The position numbers and the translations under genes are program-made. A stretch of 64,000 nucleotides of DNA, taken from positions 20,138 through 84,137 of the forward strand of contig JAYFQW010000012.1 in assembly GCA_034926675.1 (NCBI GenBank), in the 5' to 3' direction. A model generated the notes under the pieces. It saw nothing but the letters and a program-made list of their open reading frames with translations. It was not told where the DNA came from and made no database searches. Source of the stretch: Clostridia bacterium (GTDB lineage Bacteria; Bacillota; DTU025). This document shows positions 34,870 through 43,932 of the stretch, one piece after another; positions within the stretch are counted from its first letter, which is position 1, and each line of letters opens with the position of its first letter.

Positions 34870-36171
34870 TCAGTAAGATGCCTGTGGCGCAAACGTGCCT
34901 TTTCCTCTTAGGCAGCAGTCGAAGAACTCCAGCGCCAACTGGCTTATGGTGGTTAGGCAGTATTTTGTGTCTATACTTGCTTTCCGTCCATTCAGCATCC
35001 GTGTAAGCAATGGACTCGTAAGCGCCAGATCTGTCAAAGAGAGGTGTCCTGACCCTCGCATATGCACGCTGTAGGAGATCGCCTCCGTATCCGCAAGCAA
35101 TTTCGCATTCGCTGCGTATTGCGGCAGTTCATCCAGATGACTCCATGAGCTGTCTGAGTAGATGTTCAGCACGGGTACGGGATACGTTTCGTCATTCCAC
35201 ACAAACTCCCCGTCTTCGACGCCTACAATATCGCACATGAAGGGCGACTCCAAGGCAATAACCGCGCCCACATCATCCCTGAGTCGACCAATTCCCAATG
35301 CGGTAGAACCTCCCAACGAATGCCCCATAACGCCGATCTTCGTTATATCTATGAGTGCGTATACAGGATCAGGATCGCTGCTAGCTGCCTGGCTGAGGGC
35401 ATAGTCGATAACGAAGTTCAGGTCGCCTGTGCGTACTCCCATCCACTTCTGATAGTACTCACAGCTCTGCACCTTGTCGCGCTTTGCGTCCTCAGCTAGG
35501 ATCTCACGCATGAAACCTCTGTCAATCAACGATACTCTCCCGTCTGTGTCGGCGGTGAACAGGCACTGGTATGTGTGGTCGATTGAGCACACAACATAAC
35601 CGTGGCTTGCCAGCTCTCTGTATAGCGACAGATTGCTCGATTTCACTCCGAACGACCCATGAGAGAAGACGATAAGCGGGTATTTGCCGTCGGCGTCTTC
35701 GGGATGCCAGTATTGCACAGTGAGTCTTCTAGGTCCGCCGGCGTCGGAATACGTGTCGATGCGACTTTCATCGGTATAGGTGTAGGCCACCGTTTCTATG
35801 CCATACGCGCCGGTGGTCTTCAGCGGTTTGCACTGCGGGAATATCAGGGCAGGGCTGAGGGCAAGCAGTACAGCCAAAAGCGCCAGAACTGCTTTTCTGA
35901 TGACGCTGCCGATTCTGAATGCTGCACCATCACGATCTCTCCGTACCAGTGCTATCGCGCCTAGCAGCGCCCATATCAGCAGCAATGCTGCAAAAGCATA
36001 CCAGCGAAGACTCCATTCTATGATGGACGTTATCATCAGCAGGACGAACACAGCGAAGGCGATTATGCGCATGATGCTTCTGCCTGTCGCTTGATATGAT
36101 CTTGAGTGAATGCAATACGCCGCAAATACCAGCTCAACTGCAATCGCAGCGAACAGCATGATACTTCCCAT
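34870..36171 (-). CDS. Membrane-anchored alpha/beta hydrolase (PAF acetylhydrolase/chlorophyllase-like)
   Basis: The 433-residue protein has about four hydrophobic segments in the first 110 residues, then an extracytoplasmic alpha/beta hydrolase. LTVQYWHPEDADGKYPLIVFSHGSFG is followed by the nucleophile elbow GVMGHSLGGSTALGI (G-H-S-L-G). The architecture resembles bacterial relatives of platelet-activating-factor acetylhydrolase. Lipid or ester substrates are likely but unproven. The start at 36171 is at a good hydrophobic beginning (SIMLFAAIAVELVFAAYCI). Confidence 0.82.
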   Translation of the reverse strand: MGSIMLFAAIAVELVFAAYCIHSRSYQATGRSIMRIIAFAVFVLLMITSIIEWSLRWYAFAALLLIWALLGAIALVRRDRDGAAFRIGSVIRKAVLALLAVLLALSPALIFPQCKPLKTTGAYGIETVAYTYTDESRIDTYSDAGGPRRLTVQYWHPEDADGKYPLIVFSHGSFGVKSSNLSLYRELASHGYVVCSIDHTYQCLFTADTDGRVSLIDRGFMREILAEDAKRDKVQSCEYYQKWMGVRTGDLNFVIDYALSQAASSDPDPVYALIDITKIGVMGHSLGGSTALGIGRLRDDVGAVIALESPFMCDIVGVEDGEFVWNDETYPVPVLNIYSDSSWSHLDELPQYAANAKLLADTEAISYSVHMRGSGHLSLTDLALTSPLLTRMLNGRKASIDTKYCLTTISQLALEFFDCCLRGKGTFAPQASY

Positions 36172-36597
36172 GGTTTTCGTCGTCGCACCTCACATCATTC
36201 AGCTTCGCTCATTACACTCCGCCTCGCTAGACGATTAACAACAGCTACCGCCTCTGAGACACTGCGTCTGGCAGCGTACATTGGAGAGTTTATCACACCA
36301 AGGCGCTGATTGACACTTTATGGGGGGCCCCTTCGTCAAGACACCGTTAATGGGTTTCTTAAGCAATGCCCCGTGCGCTTGAGAGGGGTGAGGGTGGTCC
36401 TTGGCGTAGTCCCCAGGGGGTGCTCTGCGGGACCCGGGCGCAGGGGTGTACTTCGCCGGGGCGCCGGGACGCTGGCTTGACCCACACATGGCGAGACTTA
36501 TGCACAGGGCGCCATGAGCGTGCAGAAGACCCCCGCCTTAACATCCGCGGATCGCACCTCCCCCCATACTGAAGGCTGCTGGGGCGGTCCGCCTGTT
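36172..36597. other. Gap without recognisable gene
   Basis: GC-rich sequence (36370-36580) with short frames on both strands, none with a ribosome site or known family. It could be the flank of the IS3 element or an older insertion. Confidence 0.4.
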
Positions 36598-37178
36598 TTA
36601 CCCCAGATACACCTCAGCCGGAGTCCTGTATGCTAGCGCTTGATGAGGCCTGAGGTCATTGTAAAACCCGATGTAGTCCCCAATGCCAAGTCTGGCCTGG
36701 CTACGCCTAACGCCTTCCTGACTGCGGACAGCACAACAGGTAAGGATATAGCCTGCTCTGAAGACCGCGGCGGCTCAGGTTCGGCCCCGGGCAGATCCCG
36801 GCGATCTGCATGTCGCTCATGTAGCGCTGAATCCGCTTGTTGATGCCAGTCCTTTTTTGACCAAGCTAGCTGAGTGTTCAGCCGCCCGATCTCTGCATAA
36901 AGCTCCTTGAGCTCCCGTTCGTGGGCGGCTCTCAGCGTTTCCTGCGAGCGCCCTTCGTCAGCGAACAGGCTCGTCGTGTTCTCAACGGCAGTAGATTTCC
37001 AGCGAACTAACAGCGAAGGGGATACGCCTACCTCGGACGCAATCTTGGATAGGGGCCTATCCTCCCTGAGAAGCGCCATTACGACTTTGGCCTTGAATGA
37101 CGGTGTGTAGCTCTTTCTCATGGGCACAGTCTATCGTATTTCTCCTCGCTGCAGTGTCCAAATTCCTGGGTCCACTAT
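36598..37178 (-). mobile_element. IS3-family element with internal deletion
   Basis: The orfA gene is nearly intact at its 5' end. Only the last about 25 codons of orfB remain (GDYIGFYNDLRPHQALAYRTPAEVYL, stop at 36598-36600). The catalytic core in between has been deleted. The outer end near 37178 (TGGACCCAGGAATTTGGACA on the minus strand) cuts the exported-protein gene. Confidence 0.75.
36633..37127 (-). pseudogene. IS3-family OrfA, fused to orfB debris
   Basis: The N-terminal 90 residues are a normal IS3/IS911 OrfA: RKSYTPSFKAKVVMALLREDRPLSKIASEVGVSPSLLVRWK is the HTH, followed by a Leu-zipper-like ELKELYAEIGRLNTQLAW. After about residue 92 the frame continues through scrambled orfB sequence, with no DDE domain. 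It could still give a truncated DNA-binding protein but no transposition. Confidence 0.75.
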
Positions 37179-37979
37179 AGGCTATCTCTTTCCCGGTGGA
37201 ATCCACCACTCTCAGCCTGAAGTCGGCCGGCTGTGCGCACGTGATCCGCACCTTGCCAAGAAGCGGCGTGTCGAAGTACCACCAGTCCTGATCGGTGTCG
37301 GTGGGTATGACTCCGGTCACCGGTTGCCCGAGCTGAAGGCCCCTGGCTTGGCTCGCCGAGTCGTTGGGCTCTGCGGAATCGTGCAGCGCCAGCTTGACCT
37401 GGATTTTCATGTTGTACGGAGTGTGCATGTTGTAAGCGCTTGAGCTGTAGCCTCGCATCAGCACGTAGTAGGCGCCCGATTCGTACACATCGCCCTCAAG
37501 GAACATGTCTTGTCCAGGAGTGCCTAAGTTGCCTCCGTACAGCTGTTTCGCTCCGGAGCTGTCTACAATGGAAAGATGGTAGTCTGCCGGCTGGGTAGAC
37601 GTTACCTTGATGGTGGATGGCCATGATACGTCTATCCGATAGAAGTCGACATCTCCCGGTCGGTAGATGAAGGAATCGAACTGCCTGCCCGACACAACGG
37701 TCGATGTCTGTTGGATGCTGTCGTTAGGCTCGAAGACATCGCGAGCCTCCCGGAATTCCGCCCTCAGAGTGTACGGGGTGTCGGGCTTGTGTGAGCTTGA
37801 GTATCCGCGCACAAGCATGTAGATGGTTTCGTCAGGACGGCACTCTTTCGTTTGCCAGAGCATCGCGTGTAGTTCCGTTGACGAGTGTTACAGATGAGTC
37901 TAGAACGCCGGCCGACAGGGTAAGCAAATAAACCGCTGCTAATAGCAGAGTTAGGCGCATGTGTCGGGGCTCTGACATG
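37178..37979 (-). pseudogene. Exported protein with pre-peptidase C-terminal repeats, frameshifted and IS3-truncated
   Basis: The 5' end encodes a signal peptide (HMRLTLLLAAVYLLTLSAGVLD). The frame then shifts at about 37865, and the following frame carries repeated PPC-type beta-sandwich units: a DVFEPNDSIQQTSTV unit, later HDSAEPNDSASQARGLQ, each with a D-x-D/W-Y-x-F pattern (GDVDFYRIDV, DQDWWYFDT). These domains occur on secreted peptidases. The C-terminus is lost to the IS3 element at about 37178. Two lesions make it a pseudogene. Confidence 0.65.
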
Positions 37980-38193
37980 GTCGTCGCCGTCCTTTCTGCT
38001 TTGTGCTGTCTCCAGCGAGGATTTTCGCAAAGCTGGGTGTGTCCCTGCAATCCGGGCTATCCTGCAACAGATAATGTACTCTGCCCCTTCGACTCACCCT
38101 CGTCTCATCCCGGGTGCAGCAGTCTAGGAGTCGGCCCGAAGGAGCGCAATCGGCGATGTCGAACTTGGCACAGACGGATCGCTTCTCCGCAAG

Positions 38194-38850
38194 CTAGGTC
38201 AAGAGGGGTTTTCGAGGGCCTTTTCTAAGCAGTTCGGCGTGTCCCCTGTCGACTACCGCAGGAATCTGAGGCCCATATGTCTGTTCATGCCCGACCGGGC
38301 GCGCGATCGCTACCTCAAACTTCAGAAAGGGGAGATAGAGATGGCCACAGGTGAGGCTGCGAAGACAGTCTTTGTCCAGGTGGTTGAGCGCCCAGCGAGA
38401 AAAGTCATCCTGAGGCGAGGAGTCAAGGCCACGCACTACTTCGAGTACTGCGGCGAGATGGGCTGTGACGTGTGGGATGCTCTGTCGCGCATCAGGGAAG
38501 CGATGTATGAGCCGATCGGAATGTGGCTGCCCGCAAGCATGATCAAACCCGGCACGTCGACGTATGTTCAGGGTGTGGAGGTTCCTGCCGACTTCTGCGG
38601 CGAGGTTCCGGACGGGTTCGAGGTGATGGACCTGCCTCCGTGCAAGATGATGGTCTTCCAGGGCGAGCCGTACGATGATTGCCACTTCCAGGAAGCCATC
38701 GGGGAGCTGTGGGAAGTCATGGAAAGGTACAAACCCGAGATCTATGGGTTCGAGTGGGCCGACGAAGATGCGCCCAGATTCCAGCTTGCCCCCATGGGTT
38801 ACCGCGGGTACATCGAAGCCCGGCCAGTCAGGCAGGTCAGCAGGGGGTAG
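38194..38850 (+). pseudogene. AraC-type regulator remnant with GyrI-like effector domain
   Basis: The 5' part reads EGFSRAFSKQFGVSPVDYRRN, the last helix of an AraC-type DNA-binding domain; everything before it is missing. The effector-binding GyrI-like (small-molecule-binding) domain appears complete: ARKVILRRGVKATHYFEYCGEMGCDVWDAL through to MGYRGYIEARPV. An ATG at 38341 with GGGGAG seven bases upstream could still give the stand-alone 169-residue effector domain. The GTG at 38239 would give 203 residues. I call it a 5'-truncated gene that may remain expressed. Confidence 0.65.
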
Positions 38851-38885
38851 GCTGGTCCGAAGGGCGCAGCCTGGCTTAAGCTCCG

Positions 38886-38929
38886 CGTCCGCAGCCTCCC
38901 GCTGGCTGAAAATGGGGGGCCTGCGGACG
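38886..38929. terminator. Bidirectional hairpin between convergent genes
   Basis: CGTCCGCAG (38886-38894) and CTGCGGACG (38921-38929) form a perfect nine-base stem. Inner CCTCCC/GGGGGG pairs extend it. It lies in the short gap between the converging GyrI-like gene and the methyltransferase gene, as expected for a shared terminator, although there is no long T-run. Confidence 0.5.
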
Positions 38930-38935
38930 TCGTGG

Positions 38936-39757
38936 CTATCGCCGCCGTCCGATGTAGAGGAGGTGTTCTGCGCCGCCGTGAATACTGGGATCTGATGCGC
39001 ATCTATAGTTCAGGTCTACCCATGCGTCCCACGAGGGGCCTTCAAGCTTGTTCACCTTGTCCTCAATCATGCTCACGATTCCCTCTTGAGCAAGCAGTGC
39101 CTGAGTTTGGAACCCGACCGTCTTCATCATCGGAGCTATCTCATTAGGGTGTGCAGTGTAGAAGTCGGTGAACGCAGAGCCGATATCAAGCTCCAACGTT
39201 CCATCACTCAGCAACCGCATCATGATGTCCGAGTCGTCTGAGAGGCGCTCCGGGCTCCACTTAGCGAGGTCGCGAAAGGCAGCGTACCGGCATATGAATG
39301 TGGCGAAAATCACGCCCCCCGGACGTAGTATCCGCCGTGATTCTGTTAGGCAGCGCCTTCGGTCCTGTTCGTCTAGGAGGTGGTAGAGAGGGCCCATCAG
39401 TAGCACGGCGTCGAACTGCTCGTCCTCGAACATGCTCAGATCAGTAGCTGACGCGTGTACATAGTTTGCAATCTCCAGCGCCAGATCTTTCGCCTTCCGT
39501 TGCGCGAACTTGAGGCTAGCGGCTGATAGATCCAGCAGTGTAACCCGATAGCCAAGTGAAGCGAGGAGCATCGAATAGCGTCCCGGACCGCCTCCACAGT
39601 CCAGTACCGTGCGGGTGTCTCGGTCTGCCTTGGGCTTGGGAAGGTATTCGGCTAGCGCGCGGCTGGTTACGGCAAACTCCGTTCGGTGGCGATCCAACCT
39701 TGCCCATTCGCGCTGTACGTCAGAATCGTAGAACCGGGCGATCTTCTGTTCTCCCAT
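38936..39757 (-). CDS. Class I SAM-dependent methyltransferase
   Basis: The product from ATG 39757 is 273 residues. AGGAGGGGG precedes this start; the open frame reaches further upstream into the macro-domain gene but without support. The SAM-binding fold is clear: VLDCGGGPGRYSMLLASLGYRVTLLDLS (motif I and the acidic end of strand 2), FDAVLLMGPLYHLLD (motif post-II), and ESRRILRPGGVIFATF (motif III). It falls in the UbiE/small-molecule methyltransferase group. The acceptor is unknown. Confidence 0.85.
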   Translation of the reverse strand: MGEQKIARFYDSDVQREWARLDRHRTEFAVTSRALAEYLPKPKADRDTRTVLDCGGGPGRYSMLLASLGYRVTLLDLSAASLKFAQRKAKDLALEIANYVHASATDLSMFEDEQFDAVLLMGPLYHLLDEQDRRRCLTESRRILRPGGVIFATFICRYAAFRDLAKWSPERLSDDSDIMMRLLSDGTLELDIGSAFTDFYTAHPNEIAPMMKTVGFQTQALLAQEGIVSMIEDKVNKLEGPSWDAWVDLNYRCASDPSIHGGAEHLLYIGRRR

Positions 39758-39888
39758 GGCGCCTTGCCCCCTCCTGGTCGTAGTTGGTAGACATACCGCA
39801 GGCAGCATCGTGCGCGTCAGCAAGACACTCCGGCGGGTGAGGCGCTCCGAAGGTCGCCCAGGCTGTGGCGCCGTAGCGAGGTGCAGAA

Positions 39889-40467
39889 TCAGCGTATGGG
39901 GAGTTCCGCGTCCAGCGCGCGCTGATACGCATCGCGAGTGCGCTCGTTGAAGCACACGAATATCACTTCATCTATGGACGGATCGACCTCAAGGTGCCGC
40001 GTCACGGTTCTCATGGCGATTTGCGAGGCCTGCTCCAGGGGATAGTGATACGCTCCGGTGCTGATCGACGGAAATGCCAAAGTGCGAACACCGTGTTTTG
40101 CTGCGAGTATCAGCGAGTTCCTGTAGCAGGCGGCCAAAAGGTCCGCTTTGCCCGCGCTGCCGCCCTGCCAGATCGGGCCCACTGTATGTATGACATACTT
40201 CGCGGGCAGCCGGTATCCTCTGGTGATGACGGCATCGCCGGTGTTGCAGCCTCCAATCGCCCTGCACTCGGCGAGTAGCTCAGGGCCGGCCGCTCGATGT
40301 ATTGCGCCGTCCACACCGCCTTCGCCGAACAGTGTGGTGTTGGCGGCGTTGACTATGGCGTCGACGTGCTGCTCTGTGATATCTCCGCGGACAACGGACA
40401 CTCGGTCGCAACTACACGGCGGTTGCGGCTGCGGCCCGATGGGGCCCTTTCCAGAGCTCGTGCTCAT
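39889..40467 (-). CDS. Macro-domain protein (ADP-ribose-binding/deacetylase)
   Basis: The 192-residue protein is almost entirely a macro domain of the MacroD/YmdB kind: VVRGDITEQHVDAIVNAANTTLFGEGGVDGAIHRAAGPEL, with the catalytic N-A-A-N and G-G-V-D-G-A-I motifs, then ITRGYRLPAKYVIHTVGP and FPSISTGAYHYPLEQAS. Such proteins remove acetyl-ADP-ribose or ADP-ribose modifications. No DarT-type partner is seen next door, so a housekeeping role is as likely as defence. Confidence 0.9.
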   Translation of the reverse strand: MSTSSGKGPIGPQPQPPCSCDRVSVVRGDITEQHVDAIVNAANTTLFGEGGVDGAIHRAAGPELLAECRAIGGCNTGDAVITRGYRLPAKYVIHTVGPIWQGGSAGKADLLAACYRNSLILAAKHGVRTLAFPSISTGAYHYPLEQASQIAMRTVTRHLEVDPSIDEVIFVCFNERTRDAYQRALDAELPIR

Positions 40468-41086
40468 TCCGTTCGCATCTCCTTTCTACCTGCGTTAGGA
40501 TTCATCATGGCTGGGCGCGAATCCTCCCAGGCCGCACCGGTTGGGGTCCGCCGGGATGCTGTAGGCGTGGGACGAGGACCTGGGACCCGTCATAGTCCTC
40601 TGCCGAGACCAGACGAAATGGCTGAGTCGGGTACCGCGGGATATGGTGTAAACGACCAGTGGCGAGAACACGAGCGCCCTGTTTGCTAACACCTCGGCCC
40701 AGCCGAGGAACCTAGCGCTCAAACAATACGGCAAACGCGACCAATGCGATGGCCATTTTACGGCATTATCTGTTATTGTAAGGACAGAGTGGGGTGTCCG
40801 TATTTACCACGGTGACCGCGTTTTTCCATACAGGCTAATAGCCAAGTATGTGGAGTTGGATAATGGGCAGGAGACAGTACTAGAGACACACACGGGCTCA
40901 AGTCGAATATAAGTTGTAGAGGCAGACGGTACTTGGTTAGCTTGTCCTTGCTAACAGGCTCTGCGTTTCATGGACCGTTGTTGATACAGACCGGCGTTTA
41001 CGGTAACCGCAGCCCAAAGGGGGATGAATGCAGTGGACAACAGGATGTTATTGGCGTAGTTGGTATATAGAGGGGGTATGGTCTCT
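40468..41086. other. Gap without recognisable gene, becoming AT-rich
   Basis: No frame is supported on either strand. From about 40740 the sequence is noticeably richer in A and T than its surroundings, like the exported-protein gene that follows, which suggests a separately acquired segment. Confidence 0.45.
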
Positions 41087-41824
41087 GTGAAAAGGATCTG
41101 GTTGACTCTGTTAATTCTGGTTGCCTTGCCGGTAAGTGCATATGCGACCGGCGATAGTTGTTCGGCTAGTGGCGTTTCCTATAGAGTATGCTATGGGGCG
41201 CCGTTAGGAGGCCGTAGCACAGCACAACTTCCATACGTTCTGCCTGCCGATATAGTGCCAGAGGACATTGTGGGAGTGATTCCTGTATCAGACCACACTT
41301 TGAAGACGCTAGGGTTCAGAATAATACAGTCAGCGGGCCGCGCTATTGTATTGGTGTCAGTTGAGAATCCACTATGTACTACCGAGGTTACCGGATTTAC
41401 AGTGATCACTAAGGATGGGCGGCGATGTCAGGAGACAATCGACGGTTTCGTTATTGTTGAGCCCGCAGAAGCGGTTAACGGGAACATAATGGCTGTTACA
41501 TATAGATCTAGTACGTGGGATGAGCAGTATGTAACCTTCAAGAACATGTGTAGCCAGACCGTGAAAGTGCTGCACCTGTTTGCTGGGCCATTTGATGTTG
41601 AGTATATGGATAATGCGGGACGCTGGAGCGCCGACAAGGCTCATTATGTCGGGTCTGGGGAGGAAGTGCAGTACAGGTTCAGAAGAGACGCATTTGGCAA
41701 ACCCAATGAGATTGTGTTTTTCCAGACGATACTGAAATACGAGCATCAGGGCATGATTTGCGCAACCTGTGTCGGCCCGAATTTCAATATTGATCTGATG
41801 CATCTAGGTATGCCTGGATACTAG
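41087..41824 (+). CDS. Exported Cys-rich protein of unknown function
   Basis: The product is about 245 residues from GTG 41087, where GAGGGGG lies about ten bases upstream. ATG at 41078 is an alternative that would sit too close to this site. It starts with a good signal peptide (KRIWLTLLILVALPVSAYA). The mature part contains eight Cys residues, including DSCSASGVSYRVC, NPLCTTE, GRRCQET, NMCSQT and MICATC, which suggests several disulfides. I recognise no family. Its codons use more A/T-ending triplets than neighbours, consistent with transfer. Confidence 0.6.
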   Translation: MKRIWLTLLILVALPVSAYATGDSCSASGVSYRVCYGAPLGGRSTAQLPYVLPADIVPEDIVGVIPVSDHTLKTLGFRIIQSAGRAIVLVSVENPLCTTEVTGFTVITKDGRRCQETIDGFVIVEPAEAVNGNIMAVTYRSSTWDEQYVTFKNMCSQTVKVLHLFAGPFDVEYMDNAGRWSADKAHYVGSGEEVQYRFRRDAFGKPNEIVFFQTILKYEHQGMICATCVGPNFNIDLMHLGMPGY

Positions 41825-42059
41825 TACTGCTTTGTTGCATTCTATCGTTTGCCATGCATCGGCGGGAAGGCTTGCCGCGATATCGGAGGCTTTCCGCCTG
41901 AAGCAAGCTGGTCCGACGTGTGTAGCACTGCATTGGCCACATGTGCATTCCCCGGTTCCTTTTCGTCTTCTTTCGCATCAGCTTGAGCTCCCTGTATGGG
42001 TTTTCGGACTCTGCTCAGGGACTGCTACGTGCGAGCTCGGTCAGCTCACAACTGGTTAG

Positions 42060-43506
42060 TGTCCTCGGTAGTGGTGTAAACCCAGCGGGAGGATCCTGAG
42101 CGTATTGACAGGGACAGCCGCCATGTGGTTCTCTTCGGGTGTAATGCAAATACAATCCGAGGGGGCAACCACGATGGCAGCTGCCAAGAGAAATGTATCA
42201 CTGCTGGACATTCTCCGCCAGATGGGGATGGACGAGGACGCTGATTTTCTCAGGGACGGCGCGCAGCTTCTGACTCAAGGGAACGTTCTTTCTAGGCTTC
42301 CTGGAGCCCCGGAGAATGACGGAGAAGGCTATCCTGTCCGTAGTCCAGGAGGCGTACGTTCACGGGGTCAGCACTCGAAAGGTGGACGAACTCGTAAAGG
42401 CTCTGGGCTTGGACGGCATTGACAAGAGCGAGGTCTCGCGGATTACCGCAGAGCTAGATGAGGAGATCAACCGGTTTCGTAGCAGGCCTCTTGAGGGACC
42501 CTACCCGTACGTGTGGCTGGATGCTACGTACCTAAAGGTCAGATCCGACCACCGAGTTGTGAGCATGGCCCTGGTCATAGCGCTCGGCGTCAAGATGACC
42601 GGGGATCGTGAGACTCTCGGTTTCGCCATAGGGCCTTGCGAAACCGAGGCGTTCTGGCATGAGTTCCTAAAAGGCCTGGTATCTCGCGGGCTTAGCGGAG
42701 TGAAGCTTGTGATAAGCGACGCCCACGACGGGCTGAAGAAAGCGACCCAGAAGACTTTGCTTGGGGCGTCGTGGCAACGATGCACGGTGCATTTCATGCG
42801 CAACGCGCTTGCCAATGTGCCTCGGGCCGCTCAGCAAATGGTTGCAGCCTACATCCGGACGATATTCGCTCAACCCGACCAGGCGACCGCCAAGGCTCAG
42901 CTCCGGCAAGTTGCGGTTACCCTAGAAGGAAGGTTCCCCAAGGCAGCGCAAATGCTCTGCGCATGCGAAGACGATATCCTAGCGTACATGGCGTTTCCGA
43001 AGGAACACCACAGGCAGATTCACTCGACGAACCCTCTCGAAAGGCTAAACAAGGAGATCAAGCGCCGCGCTGACGTAGTAGGCATTTTCCCTAATGCCGA
43101 TTCAGCGCTCAGGCTTCTTGGATCGGTGATGATAGAGCAGAACGATGAGTGGATCGTACTGCGCAGGTATTTCAGCCAGAAATCCATGGGCAAGCTGCTG
43201 CTGCCAGTCGATGCAGCTGTGGCGCTGCCTCCAGTGGAGTAGACCCTTGATCGAGTCGAGATGGTTGCCTCTAGGCAGGCAGAGCACGATCACATGAGTT
43301 TCGCTCTACACAGCGCCGCCGCCTACAAGGAGCCCCCTGTGCGGCTCCTAGGCGGGGCGGCGCCCACCGACCGAGGCATTGCTGTCCGCGTTTCCGTATC
43401 TGACGCATAGGCAAACTGTACACACAAACCGGCCGGAAGAGATTAGCGAGGATCGACTCCGAGGAGAATCGAAGAAGCGATTTACACCACTTGACAAGAC
43501 GTGACC
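42060..43506 (+). mobile_element. IS256-family element, copy 2 (both ends present, dead)
   Basis: The left end (GTGTCCTCGGTAGTGGTGTAAA) and right end (TTTACACCACTTGACAAGACGTGACC split over 43480-43506) share an inverted AGTGGTGTAAA core. The element lies in the opposite orientation to copy 1 at 116-1401 and is closely related to it. No clear 8-bp target duplication was seen. Inside, part of the transposase gene is deleted. Confidence 0.8.
42174..43242 (+). pseudogene. IS256-family transposase pseudogene (internal deletion and frameshift)
   Basis: ATG at 42174 opens a normal N-terminus (AAAKRNVSLLDILRQMGMDEDADFLRDGAQLLTQ). The next residues belong to a region about 50-60 codons further on and are out of frame. 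The correct frame is regained from about 42300 (MTEKAILSVVQEAYVHG) and is then open to the stop at 43242, including the Trp that is a stop codon in copy 1. The missing block includes the segment ETRVGELDLRIPKLRE that copy 1 retains. Thus the two copies carry different lesions. Confidence 0.85.
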
Positions 43507-43932
43507 ATATGTAAGAGAAATATGCACATGTTTTAGTCACTATTTGAGCTTTCCGAGAAGACGGAATGCGTTCTACCACGGCTTTCAGTTTACGCCCTCC
43601 TACGAATCAGGCGAAAACGCGTGCCCGAGTGCGGAAGTTGGGGTAGAGAGTTCGTCTGCGAGCCGGACCCGCGACGGGCTGCCGAACTGTTCGTAGCCAG
43701 ACATGCGCAGCGAGTTCATGTCCCTTCAAGATGGCCGCGCATATATGCTAGCGTGCCGCTGGAAACACGATAGTGGATCAGTCAAGGAGAGATTGGGCAT
43801 CACACAACCGGTGACGTGCGTAGAAGTGTTGGGCGGCCCTGCTCTCGCTGACGGCCGCCCCCATGCACAGTATCATCGTTGACTCTACGCTCCTGCATCG
43901 GGTTAGCATGACACCTTTGGTTTGACCTTCTC
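43507..43932. other. Gap with a GC hairpin downstream of the type III operon
   Basis: No gene is supported. GGGCGGCC (43831-43838) and GGCCGCCC (43853-43860) form an eight-base perfect stem about 75 bases beyond the last stop of the minus-strand CRISPR operon. It could end transcription, though no U-run follows. Confidence 0.4.

Noticed and set aside
40495..40734. Minus-strand frame of 79 codons upstream of the macro-domain gene
   Set aside because: It has a hydrophobic patch but no start signals and no family; not supportable.
43507..43932. A separate CRISPR array for the type III operon
   Set aside because: No repeated units were found downstream of the operon; only a short GC hairpin.
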